Assembly (NCBI GenBank): GCA_022393335.1
Contig: JAJEKB010020632.1
Coordinates: forward strand, 51,774 to 115,773
From: Macrotrachela quadricornifera
Lineage: Eukaryota > Rotifera > Eurotatoria > Philodinida > Philodinidae
DNA: 64,000 nt
Direction of reading: 5' to 3'
The first letter of the stretch is position 1; each line of letters starts with the position of its first letter. The notes under the pieces are model-generated. The model worked only from the letters and a program-made list of their open reading frames with translations, searched no databases and was not told where the DNA came from. The position numbers and the translations under genes were made by a program. Of this stretch, positions 11,638-22,736 are shown piece after piece.

Positions 11638-13585
11638 TTAAACTTTTGATCTACATGTCGGACACGAATCACTTCCGACTAACCATGCTTGAATGCATTT
11701 ACGATGAAAGAAATGAGTACAATTTGGCAAGCCATTGACCGTTTCACCTTTTAAATATGTGTCCATACAGATCTGAAATGTAAAGCAAAAAAGAAATTTT
11801 ATTGGAAATACCTACATGAGGAGCGTAAAGAAAAAAACACGAGTACTAGACACCGTTTTCTTTTATTTTGAGTGAATGTAATTTTAGTTGAAGAAACACA
11901 CTTATGAATTAATTCGGCGACACTTTGAAAAGACTCCAGCTGAATCATAGTGAAATAATATTTTTTTGAGCAGAACGAGAAATTTTTCTAAAGAAACCGC
12001 TGGAACTTTGATACCTTCTTAAAAAGTCTATGCTCTACTGTTTATTTTTTTCAACATGAAATCAAATTTAAATATCGTGCATTATGCAGACCATTTCAAT
12101 ATTTTGAAAGTAACATGAATGCATGTTTACTCTAATTATAAGGATACAGTGAAGAAAAGTACGTTCTAAACGTATGAATTTGTTACGTAGTGAGTGAAAA
12201 TTAAAAAATAGTTAGAAGGAACAACTTACAACACATGTATACGCATCGTTATTGACTTGGTGTTCATCGATAGTCCATGTTGGTATATTTCGAGTTGTTG
12301 TTGAAGATGATTTAATAGGTTCTGAAACTAATGTTGTATTGCTTGGATTAAAGTTTGCGGGTGGGTTCAAAACACCATTTCGACGCATTTCTTCAATTCT
12401 ATTCTTGCGCTCTCGTCGATGATGAACAAAGGTGCCTGTATAAATAAATCAAAGACTCGATTAAATTTCAAGTTTATGAAGTTTAGAAAAGTTAAACACT
12501 TTTCAATCGAGTAGTGTTCAATCAACCTTTGCATTCCTATTCACTTGTAGTTTCAGTTTTCACTCAAAAATTGCAATTTGAATTCTTCTCTTCAATGCAA
12601 AGAATGATATAAATGCAAAACAAATGTTAGAACTCGATTCTGCCTTAAATTCGAAAATTGTAGTTTAGGTATATTGCTTTCAAAAAAAGAAAAGCATGCA
12701 AAACTTCAAACTATCTTAATCTAAATATTCTTCCAAATTCAAGCAAAAACACACTTCTCTGACAAGGAAAATGTAAGCAATCTATTCTGCTAGTTCATTT
12801 CCTTCTTTTTCTACATTTATCTATAAAAAAACAGTCTAACACTGATAAACAGGAAAAAAAACAAAGGTGGATCGTACTGCAATAACTATGAAAATCTTAT
12901 ATTCTTTATTTTACAAGTCGGTCAAAGTCTTTATTTCCAAGATTTCTTTCTGTATACTGACCATTAAAATTATGCCATGCCATCATGATTCCTTCATCAG
13001 TTGGTAAACCATTTGAACTAAAAACACGCACTTCAACAACAAATTGTGTGTCTTTTGGTCGTTTTCCATCACTTCGACGATTACGAACACTAACTCTCAG
13101 CTGTGAATCTGGTACTTCCCATTCATACATATGTTCATAAATATTACTGTCATAGTCAGAACGAAGGATGAATTTAAAAGGTCCAACGCTACTAAGCGGT
13201 TGTGTCCCACTATTTTTTCCGCGGTAATCTATAATAGATAAAAAGATCATTCGATTCAAAATTAATAAAAGCTAGATAAATTGAGTTTAGAAAGGATGAT
13301 TACTATCAATTAGCAATAGTTAAAGTTCAAGTAAATTATGAAATACTCACCAGCTATTGCTTTGCCAGCTTCATATATATTATCATTTTTATGTGAAATT
13401 TCAAAGAATTTTTCTGGTGTTAGAAGTAATGATCGTTCTACACCTGATTGAATAACTTTTTTCAGCTCAATCTGAATATCACCATTAGCATGTGTAAAAT
13501 TAATATGTGGAGCATGATCACCTGCACCAGCGCTCTTACATAATGTACTTCTGTGATTTCTCGAATAAGGATGATGACGATACAT
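11638..13585 (-). CDS. RING-H2 finger protein (probable E3 ubiquitin ligase), four exons
   Basis: Proposed exons, read on the minus strand, are 13585-13351, 13228-12962, 12435-12230 and 11772-11638. All phases agree, giving 280 aa. The start is the ATG at 13585. The last two exons make a RING-H2 finger at the C-terminus: CVIC, then C-THFFH-RKC, then CPTC. All eight zinc ligands are present, and the protein stops four residues later (RSKV). Family knowledge: such fingers recruit E2 enzymes for ubiquitin transfer. The region before it (HHRRERKNRIEEMRRNG) is basic and helical. The first two exons encode about 167 residues that I do not recognise; they contain many charged residues and no signal peptide or membrane segment. 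The donor joining exon 2 to exon 3 (G|GTCAGT at 12962) is inferred from phase. If it is not used, exon 2 reads to a TAA at 12906 and gives a 185-aa protein without the RING. The zinc finger is firm; the exon linkage is moderate. Confidence 0.65.
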
Positions 13586-15343
13586 CTTAGCTGTGAAGAT
13601 GAACTAAAAATTGAATTTTCTAAAAGTAAAACGAAGAGTATAAATGAGAATTTGCAAAAAGCTACTTTTCTTTTTTACTGTCTTTATCAGAAAAAAAACC
13701 CAGAGGAAGTGAAACAGAAAGAAAGAAAGAATGTGTGAGGTTGCACAGCTTAAAAGAAAACATGCAGTTTAAAGTGGGTATTTTTGATCGAAAAGAAATA
13801 TAAGTTTCATCTTTCATTGAGTCAAAATTCTCCTGAGGGAGAAGGTAACAGTAATTGAATAATATAGAGACTTGGATACGATAAGGATTCCGTCATTGCA
13901 AAATGGATTCATCAGACAGTTCTTTCTTACTGTAAAGTTTTAATTAAGGTGACTGATTGCACGAAGTGCAGTTAGCCACATTATTGCTTTTCAGTTGGTT
14001 AGCTGCTATGGCAAATTCTTCTTCTTCTTCTTTAAGGTGGCTGACTGTACGAAGTGCATTTAGCTACATTATTGTTTTTGATATGCTTAGTTGTCATGGT
14101 AAATTCTTCTTTAAGTATCAAGGGGAGTGAGCTTCACACGTAAACTCCAAATTTGGAGCTCACTTTCCCGTCCATATTTTATCTACAAACTTTTAATCCA
14201 TGTTTTATCAAAACACTATTCAAACTTATAAAATTCTAGTTTTATGATAAAGCGCCTACTTGTTGTTATAGGATTGAGGAATCAATCAATTACAGTAAAT
14301 AATTAAACACCGCCATTTTTAACCAATACTGAGTGATTTATTTAAATCGTAGTGACTGAGTGATCTTTGTAATCTCCTCTGTGACTGTTTCGACTATAGT
14401 TATCAGATGACCACTATAACCAAGTTCTTCTGTTACATACAGCCTAGGATAGTCAATCCTGGTTCATATAGCAATAAACAATTATATCGGCATCGCTATA
14501 CTGACAGTCTAGACCCAAGTGAATCAACTCTCGATGAATGTTACTGGTCTAATAATTGGTAAATAGCGAAAAATATTTTATTTTTTGTCCCTAACTTATA
14601 GTAAACTGCTTAATTATCTCACTTCTAATACGTGATAAATAGAAAAAAAAGAATACTCTTTTCCCTAGTTTACAGTAGAGTCATCGTTTATATAATATAT
14701 ACAAGATAATTTCATCGATACATTTATATCTTATTTATTTATTTTCGTAATAATAGGTTCCTTCTGAAATTGCATTTATATTATAACCCGAATTAAAAAT
14801 ATCATACTTACACGAATGCCATATCTCATTTATAAATTTATTAAACTCATAAAATCTGTCAATCAGGAAATTTTATTTTCCTTTCTATATGTATGGTTTA
14901 GAGAGACTTTTTTTCATCAATTTTCGAAATGATTAACGGCTGTTGAAGGAACATTTATATTCGAACTCAAATTAGGCATCTCAAACTAAAAGGTTCAATA
15001 TAATCCTTTTTATTTTACAGAGTAGAAGATAAATATATTAAAAACTTCATAGCTTAATCAAATTTCAATATAAACTCGAGTTTTTTTGGAGCTTTTCCTA
15101 TGACATTGTATTGTATCTATAAGCAAGAAATTATTGAAATGAAAGGAAGCACCCGAATAGGTCCTCTCTTTTGAGTGAAATTTCTCTCTGATCTTACAAG
15201 ATCATATAAGAACAAAAGGTATACACCTATATACTCTTAATATTTGAATATTTAGCATGGAAATGAGCAGATTACATTCAGATTCAATCTCAAGGCTGAA
15301 TTTAATGATAACAATACATGTGGGTCGTATTTAGATAGACATA
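13586..15343. other. Non-coding spacer with a two-copy tandem duplication
   Basis: No coding exon is supported. The stretch holds the 88-bp duplication at 13945-14120 and otherwise ordinary AT-rich sequence up to the palindromic element at 15344. Part of it may be the promoter or 5' UTR of the RING gene: a possible acceptor TTCACAG lies just upstream of its ATG. Confidence 0.5.
13945..14120 (+). repeat. Two-copy 88-bp tandem duplication
   Basis: Positions 13945-14032 and 14033-14120 align over their full length, starting TTAAGGTG-CTGA-TG-ACGAAGTGCA and ending GG-AAATTCTTCTT. There are about a dozen differences. It is non-coding. A short (TTC)n run marks the junction and may have mediated the duplication. 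Confidence 0.7.
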
Positions 15344-15556
15344 CAGCTGTCGCCAAAAAAACTTGCACAAATTTTTTTTTTCTTTGAAATAAAAAATGTT
15401 TTTTTCCAAGTCTTTTTTCAAACATTTGTAGATGGGGTGATAGAGAATTAAAAGCTCTATTGCCCCACATACAAATGTTTGAAAAAAGACTTGGAAAAAA
15501 ACATTTTTTATTTCAAAGAAAAAAAAAATTTGTGCAAGTTTTTTTGGCGACAGCTG
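15344..15556. mobile_element. Palindromic Tc1/mariner-type MITE, 213 bp, TA-flanked
   Basis: The two halves are near-perfect inverted copies of about 94 bp. They start CAGCTGTCGCCAAAAAAACT, and even the small centre can pair (ATAGAG/CTCTAT). Both ends abut a TA dinucleotide (15342-15343 and 15557-15558), as expected for a Tc1/mariner target duplication. CAG..TG.C.CCAAAAA is a typical Tc1-family terminus. There is no transposase, so it is non-autonomous. The near identity of the arms suggests recent insertion or hairpin-templated maintenance. Open frames read through it are artefacts of the palindrome. Confidence 0.8.
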
Positions 15557-15889
15557 TATATCAACAATTCGAAGATTCTTCAAAAAGTGCAACCTCTTTT
15601 CTTGTTTGTCAAACAAAACAAAATGCTTTTGTGTTTTAAGTAAATATTTATCTCTGTTACCTTTCTTTATCAATATTTGCAAGAGATAATGGAGCTTAGA
15701 AAACAATCCTTTCTCAATTGCAAACACAAAATGATTAAAATGTAATGCAAAAGAGCTTGTAATGCAATACGGAGACAATAATGAAACCATTTCTTATAGT
15801 ATTTTTTTTATAGGGAAAAAATTTCAATAAACGTGGCACAAATGCATATCTTTTCATAAGTTTTCGTCTTTTTTTATCGAAAACAGAAA

Positions 15890-18108
15890 ATGTTAATACC
15901 GAATGCGTTCTTTGTTCTTTTACTACAATCATCAATAGTTACAATAGTTTCCAGCAAAAGTTCCCAGAAAAAAATACTAGTTGAACAGCAAATTACCCAA
16001 ATTTCTCTACACAATTTGACTGCTGTTGGCGACGAAGTAGAACATTTAATTCATGATTCTGTAGAATATTCAGAGAACATAAGAAGCATCCACAATAGTG
16101 ATGAAAGCATAAGCACTGGTATTAACAATCTCACAATGAGTAAGTATAGTAATTATTTTTGAACTCAATACAATGATATCCTAACACTTATTCTAGAGAG
16201 AATAGGCTTTCCAAAGATCATTTATTATATACGCCATTTTCAAGCTAAACATAATGTTGATCCACGATATCTTCATATTCTGGATCCAGATTTAACAGAA
16301 TATGGTTTTCAACAAGGTTCAAAAATAAAATTTAATGATGATCAATTGGAATTGATCATATGTTCGCCGCTCTCACGTACAATTCAAACATATTTTTCTT
16401 TATTTAATGACACTGAAAGACGTGAACGAATACGATTTATATTAGATGCTGATTTACAGGTAAGACATAAAAGGAGTCAATCAAGAGAAACGGTTGACTG
16501 TTGACCATATTTTTTGAAGTAAGATTTTAGGTTTATAATAGACTTTGTGTGGCTTTTAAGCGATCTTTCATCCGAAGCTTTGAGAGTAAGATGACAAAAG
16601 TCAATTACAATTTCGAATTTCAATGTTTTTTATGGTTCGCTTAATACATTAGTCTTTTACGTTAGAATTCAATACGAATGTTGAAAAAATACAGAAAATT
16701 TAAAACCATGAATTCATCAAATTGATTCATCATCTACCAAAGAGTAACTTTTTCAGTTTTCTTTCATTTTAAAATTTCAAATAAATTTCTTATCTATCAC
16801 AAAATAATTTTACAATCATTTTTCAGCAAACAATTTGGATAAACATTTAACTCTAAAAATGAAATTTTATGTAGAAACTAATATAATCTGAAAAACTGCT
16901 CCTCCTTAAAATGATTTCAAGAACTGTTTACTCCAAACTGATTCATATTAATATAGAGAATGAAAATGTTGACATAATCAAATAATTTTCATAAGTATGC
17001 CATGTGTGTAGGCTGAGTTATGCCATTTGGACAAAAACTTGGAACAGCTTACTTGATTTTGACTTTGATTCTCTAATACTCTGAATCGAAGTTAAAAGGC
17101 GATTTTGAAAAAGTTTTCTGAAGGTTGTTTATGCATATAATTCATTGACATTCAGGACAAAGTTGTGTCTATAAAGCTGTTTCTGAGTATGATTAGTTTG
17201 TCAATTATGGCTTTCAGTGCTATAAAATAGTTGGTTTATGTAATAATATCATTGAGAAGTCGGCAGCAATCAGAAATATTCGAAATTTTCTGTCAAAATC
17301 CGATAATAGAAAAATCATTGAGAATTCTTTGAATCTATGCTCAAAATCTTTTGTCATTTACGATTCAAGCAATCAGTACATAATTATCAACTGAAAAGTA
17401 AAATATTCGTATTAATTCTCACAAAGCATTTCTTGCAATACACAATAGACAAAAAAGATTAATGCACTGTCACATCCCGCTTCACTTTTAGACGAGAGTC
17501 TTATTTTTCAGATGTCTGTAAGCTACCAATATAATTTGTGAACTCGGCAAGCGTAATTTATAATCCTCTCTTTTCTCACTTCCAAAAACTCAATTCATTT
17601 ATTTCTGTTGACTGTAACAAAGGCAGCGATACTTTATTGTTTTCGTAGATTACAATAATGTTGGTCAATCATTTTCTTATTTAAATTTGATCTTTTCTAG
17701 GAAATTGGTGCAAATCTAGCTGATACTGCTCGTTCAAAAACTGCTTTGAAACAAAAATTTCCTCAATTATCATTAATTATCGATCGTGATTTAGAAGAGA
17801 ATTTTAACGATAAAAATAATCCATTATACAGTGCATCATCAAGCAGAGTAAAAGAACGTGTTACTAGATTTCATCAACGTCTATTAAAACAGTATAAGGA
17901 AACACGTATTATGATTATTACACATGGTGGATGGTTAAGTATAGAATTGAATGGAAAACCGTTTGCAAATGGACAAATTGACAAGCAAATTTATGAGCAC
18001 GAATATGATGTAGCCAGCAAAACTTCAAACAATTTTATTATGATAAAAACTAGCATATGTTTTCTTTTAGTCGTTCATTCGTTTTTTTCTGTAATTCTTG
18101 ACAGTTAG
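15890..18108 (+). CDS. Secreted histidine phosphatase (phosphoglycerate mutase-like), three exons
   Basis: Exons 15890-16139, 16197-16459 and 17701-18108 join in phase to 306 aa. The N-terminus is a signal peptide (MLIPNAFFVLLLQSSIV...). The histidine phosphatase core is clear: the catalytic motif R96-H97-FQAKH with the phosphohistidine at H97, Arg144 in CSPLSRT, Glu172 at the start of exon 3 (EIGANLADT) and the second His246 in ITHGG. The order and spacing match the PMU1/fungal-type phosphoglycerate mutase-like branch. Known members hydrolyse phosphate esters via a phosphohistidine; the substrate here is unknown. The usual Gly after the catalytic His is Phe, which is odd but outside the strictly essential residues. 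The C-terminus is a hydrophobic stretch of about 20 residues ending right at the stop, suggesting a membrane or GPI-type anchor. Intron 2 is unusually long (1,241 bp). A Tc1-type MITE ends about 330 bp upstream of the start codon. Confidence 0.85.
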
Positions 18109-20510
18109 AGAAGGTCCTGGATTTGTCATAGAGTAAACACTATTGTATCAAGCATATTTGATCAAACTGTAAAAACTGTGAGTACTCATTTAAGATTAGC
18201 AAAAGAAAACTACCTAATTTGATTATGTTATTTCTTTGGTCCAATAAATTTGAGAATTGATCAAGATTAATACGATCCCGAGAGTGTCAAATTATAGATC
18301 AGCCCCTTTTTTAATGATTAACATCATCCCATCAAGCAATTCTAATAACTAGATCCGTTTTCAAATGTTACATTTATCTGAATTGTCAACCCATTCATGG
18401 CGACATAACTATTACTTTTCCATAACTCGTGAATGGTTTCAGTGTTTTATTTGAAACAACTGCAGTACTTCAAAACAACTTTTATCAACATTTCTCTTAT
18501 CGGTATGAGCTGCGAACATTCCTTTATCAGCAATATTTATTAGTGTTAAATATATATATAAAATGGTATGATAATATAGAAATTGGAATATTGTGCTTCA
18601 ATATAATGATCGATAAACTTGTAGTAAAAATCGTAATAATATCTTTTTTCAGCAATCTTCTTCTTGTTAGACATATGAAATTCCTATATAGTTTTTCTAC
18701 GGTTTGACAATGGCTTATTAAAAAAAGAAGAGAAATAGTCTGAAATACTTTGTTAGTTAGATCGTTTCGCTACATTATGTCACATGTTTACCATGTGAAG
18801 ATACATTGGGACATACTTGTTTATTTCATCAGTTTATTTTAAATTTTCATAACACTTGATTTAAACTGTATTCAATGCTTCTGGAATACGAAAAATAACA
18901 AAAGAAGATGAGGTGAATTGACTAAGATTTGAGAATTATATTTTTAGAATGTATTTTATTCTATTGCATTTATAATCAATGTATTCTTTTGTTTATACTC
19001 AATTGTCTCGTTTTGACAAAAAATATTTCATCTATTTATCTTTTAGAAAACTGGTTTTGCTTACTGTTATATAAACTATAAACATTTTTATGCACTTGAA
19101 AACAAGTCATTTAATAAGCATTTTGGTTATATAATACCATTGAAAAATTTCCGTTGGTTAATAAAATAAAAGGTTAGTGTATGTTTGGAATAAAAATTAG
19201 TATTGTGCATTAGAGGAAAAAGAATATTTTGTTATTTTCCAGTCTGTTACCTTTTCCTTTTTTTTTTTCTCTCAACCTACTAACATCTCATATATAATCA
19301 GTATTTTTCTATTTCCAACTACGTCAAAAGTAACTATGTCTATTTTTGTTAGATTAATTTTCCCATTGGCTTTATTTGACACATAAATGATGATTAATAT
19401 TGCAATTAAATATTGCCAATATAACTTCTATAAAATATTATATTGAATTCAAAATTTGTTAATGTATTTATATTTCTTCGAATTGTTGAATAGAATTTTT
19501 TTTTTTCAAAGTTTAAATATTCTATTAGAAAGAATGCTTTTAAATAAATGAAAAATCTTTTTTTTTTATTGTTTAAGAAAAGTGCAACATAGCAGAAAAT
19601 CATGATAGAATTAACCGAAGAAATTCTTCGTTCAACATCATAATTTCCTTTCAGATAATGGAACAAAGTGTTGTCATTTGCTGAATATTTTGTCATCTAT
19701 TTCATCATTAACGTCATTCATAAGGTTATCATTAGGATTCTATGATTTATTTCATTATTTTTATTTCTTCTCATTTCTATTTTTCCTTGTATCGTCATCA
19801 TCATTCTTCTCTTCTTTTCTTTCTTTCTTCGTTTTTTCTAATGCGTGTATAAGTTCTATGTAACAGTCAAAGTTGTTGTCAGACAGAAGACATTGTAGAT
19901 TTAAGCATGTCACGATTGTTGATGAATAACGAATAGAAATAACCATAGTAATATAAATACTTTTTGTTTTATTTCTTTATTCAATCCATTCATTTATTAG
20001 CAAATATGTAAGACGTTTAATATACTTTTATTAAAAGATAATAACTCAAACGATTTTACATATGGTACTAACCTTTTTTTGTTCTGTGAAAAACCATCAA
20101 TAACTATAAATGTCTGTTGATAGCATAGAGAGAGAAAAAAGTCAGAATTGAAGATGATATAATGCAAACATGAAATGAAAGATAGATCACAGTTGTGTCG
20201 TTGATTAGGCATGTCATCTAAATCGTGTCCGTTAGTTTAGTCAATACGTGCAGATAATTTCCGCTTATGAATGCATGGTGCTATCAATAATTTTTTTTTT
20301 CTTTCTGTGTCTATCATAGTTTTTTTTTATTGATGGATCACAGTCAATTGATCGATCATGTAGTAATGTGTATATATTTGGGACAAAAATCGTTATTTTT
20401 TTTTCTTTTATAAATAAGTTTCTTTGATTAAAGATCATATTGATGAAGCTTTTTTAGTTCTTATTGGCGCACAAATTCTTTTTTCGTGCTAATTAATAGC
20501 AATAAAAAAA
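18109..20510. other. Non-coding spacer with pyrimidine-rich tracts
   Basis: No supported exon. It contains T-rich and TTC-rich runs (for example 19735-19850 and 20290-20335) and short open frames without motifs. The last few hundred bases presumably include the promoter of the PAQR gene. Confidence 0.5.
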
Positions 20511-22669
20511 ATGTTATTACGAGCTGTTGATGTATTCGATATTTTTGTTGAACCATTTATTCATTCTGGTTTTCGTCTACCTAATCAACCATATTCATAC
20601 TATTATCGATCACTTTTTTCCTTACATAATGAAACATTTTCTGTCTGGATACATTTACTTGGTACATTTGTTCTTATTGGACAAGTTATTGAACATATTT
20701 CTCAATTATCAATAAATTCTTATACATCAATTTTATATATTTATATTATTTATAATTGTATTGGTGCTTGTATAATGCTTTTATGTTCAGCTCAAGCACA
20801 TTTATTTCATTCAAGAACATTAGCTGATCATTTACGTTCATTTTATCTTGATTATTTTGGTATTAATTTTTACGGTTTTACATCGGGTATTATTCTTTAT
20901 AAATTTTCACATAAACAAAAATTTTCCATAAAAAATAATGTACGTGATAATTTTAACTATACTATGCTTTGATATAATAGAGAAAATATAGATAAATATG
21001 TTTAAGTATCTGTTTATAGAAAAAAAAATTCTAATTAAAAATATTATGTTCTTCTAAGATTAAAATTATTAATTAAAATAGGGATTATTCTTATCAAAAT
21101 TACTGAATTAGTAACAGTGCTAGCTTTTCTTCATTATAAAATTAATTCCTATGAATGTCTTTATTCTACAGTAGAAATAATAAGAGAATTTTGTATCGAT
21201 TAACCACACAAAAATATCAAGATAATACCTAGGGCTATATCAAAAATAGTAATGCTGAAAGATGAAAATCTACAGAACAGAGTTAATCAACTTTTTATTC
21301 TAGCAAATATTTGGCTTCGGATTTATAATTATTCAGTTGTCCTTGTCGATTAAATTTTATGGAATATGATTAACGAGAGAAATATATGATGAATAGATGA
21401 AGCAATAGAAAGTGACAAAATTTACATGTAACTCATATAAATAGATCCGAATTACTCCAAATAAAAATTTAGCAAACAAAATTCACTACAGTTTAATATA
21501 GGAAGTTGATTTCGAAACATTATTTTATGTCTATCTTATGATTAATTAGACAAATACTCTTATATAAAAAAAATAAATACACAATAACGAGAAATTGTGA
21601 ATTAATCATATTAAACCGATTATTGTCTAAATCTTTTTATCAACAGAATAAACAAGCAATGAAAATATGCTTGATTCTAACACTTCATCTAACTAATAAA
21701 AACTCAATTGAATAAAATAGTTCTCGATCGTTTTTATGAAGCATTATAACGAAGAAAATGAAGTTTATAACTAATAATTAAATAGTATATATTGAAAGGA
21801 AATGATCTTTAACTCTACTAGATCAAATATTTACTACAATAAAACTTTAATTAGTTGTATTCTGTAGATTTCCATCTCTATTAGTCACTAGTTTTGACAT
21901 GTTCTTTATTATATATGCATAAATCTGCTAACTAATTATTATTCAAGTTAGATTATGTTCGAAAGTAAGTTATTAAAAAAATTGTCTTTTTTTAAGAGAC
22001 GAAAATATTTTTATTTGCATATGTTTCTTATAATTGACTTTCTTATATGATATTTATTTGATTTTTATTTTTATTTAGTTTATGAATGAAACAGTATACT
22101 ATTTTATATTAAGTCTTCTATCATTATATTCATTATCAATTGCATGTTTTTGCAAAACATTTTATCGTCGACCATATCCATTTTCACATAAATTATTACA
22201 ATGTTCTGGTGTTTTAGTTGTTTATCTTTTTCAAATTTGGCCAATATTAAAAAATCTTTTATTTACATTTATTTTATATAATGATAATAATAATTATTAT
22301 AAAGATTTAACAGAATCTGAACAAAAAGCTCTTTTTTGGCATTTAATACAATTTATTTCATTTGTATTCAGTGGTCTGATTTTTATTGGAAAAATTCCTG
22401 AACGTTTTTGTCCTGGTTTATTTGATTTATTTGGTCAATCACATCATGCTTTTCATTTTACTATTTTTCTAATGGCTTATAGTCAAGCAAATGCTGTATT
22501 TGAAGATATACTTTCTTTATCTAAGAATAATATTGAATATAATTTGATAAAAGATATTTTATATACTCTTGTTATTCTTATTTCACAATTGATCACAATT
22601 AGTTTATGGTTTCGAATAAGTCGTCCAACTATTGAACGACGATACAAAATAGAATTCAAAGAAAAATAA
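20511..22669 (+). CDS. PAQR-family seven-transmembrane receptor (membrane progestin receptor-like)
   Basis: Two exons, 20511-20939 and 22079-22669, join in phase 0 with a GTACGT donor and a TATTTAG acceptor, giving 339 aa. That is normal for PAQR proteins. The N-terminal block SLFSLHNETFSVWIH (about 34-48) and the CSAQAHLFH...LDYFGI region (92-117), which supply the Ser/His/Asp metal ligands, are present. So are YRRPYP in exon 2, IPERFCPG and the late HxxxH (H265, H269 in GQSHHAFH). Hydrophobic helices alternate through the whole length. Family knowledge: PAQR proteins (haemolysin III fold) are adiponectin or progestin receptors and zinc-dependent hydrolase-like membrane proteins. The N-terminal motif and HNETF favour the membrane progestin receptor branch. 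Ligand and exact subfamily cannot be told from sequence alone. The single 1,139-bp intron is long for this locus. Confidence 0.88.
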
Positions 22670-22730
22670 TTCTAAAGAAATGAAAGTATTATTTTTAATT
22701 GACTTATGTTATCTTTTTGCTTTTGTTTAA

Positions 22731-22736
22731 AATAAA
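22731..22736 (+). promoter_or_regulatory. Candidate poly(A) signal of the PAQR gene
   Basis: AATAAA lies 62 bp past the PAQR stop codon. Confidence 0.4.

Noticed and set aside
15252..15790. Overlapping minus-strand open frames of 72 and 162 aa
   Set aside because: They arise from reading through the palindromic MITE. They contain the same residues twice in mirrored form and have no protein family features.
18429..18707. 92-aa open frame between the phosphatase and PAQR genes
   Set aside because: AT-driven hydrophobic composition only; no signal peptide, motif or splice context.
19406..20212. Several short open frames on both strands
   Set aside because: They follow T/A-rich and TTC-rich simple sequence and overlap each other; no support.
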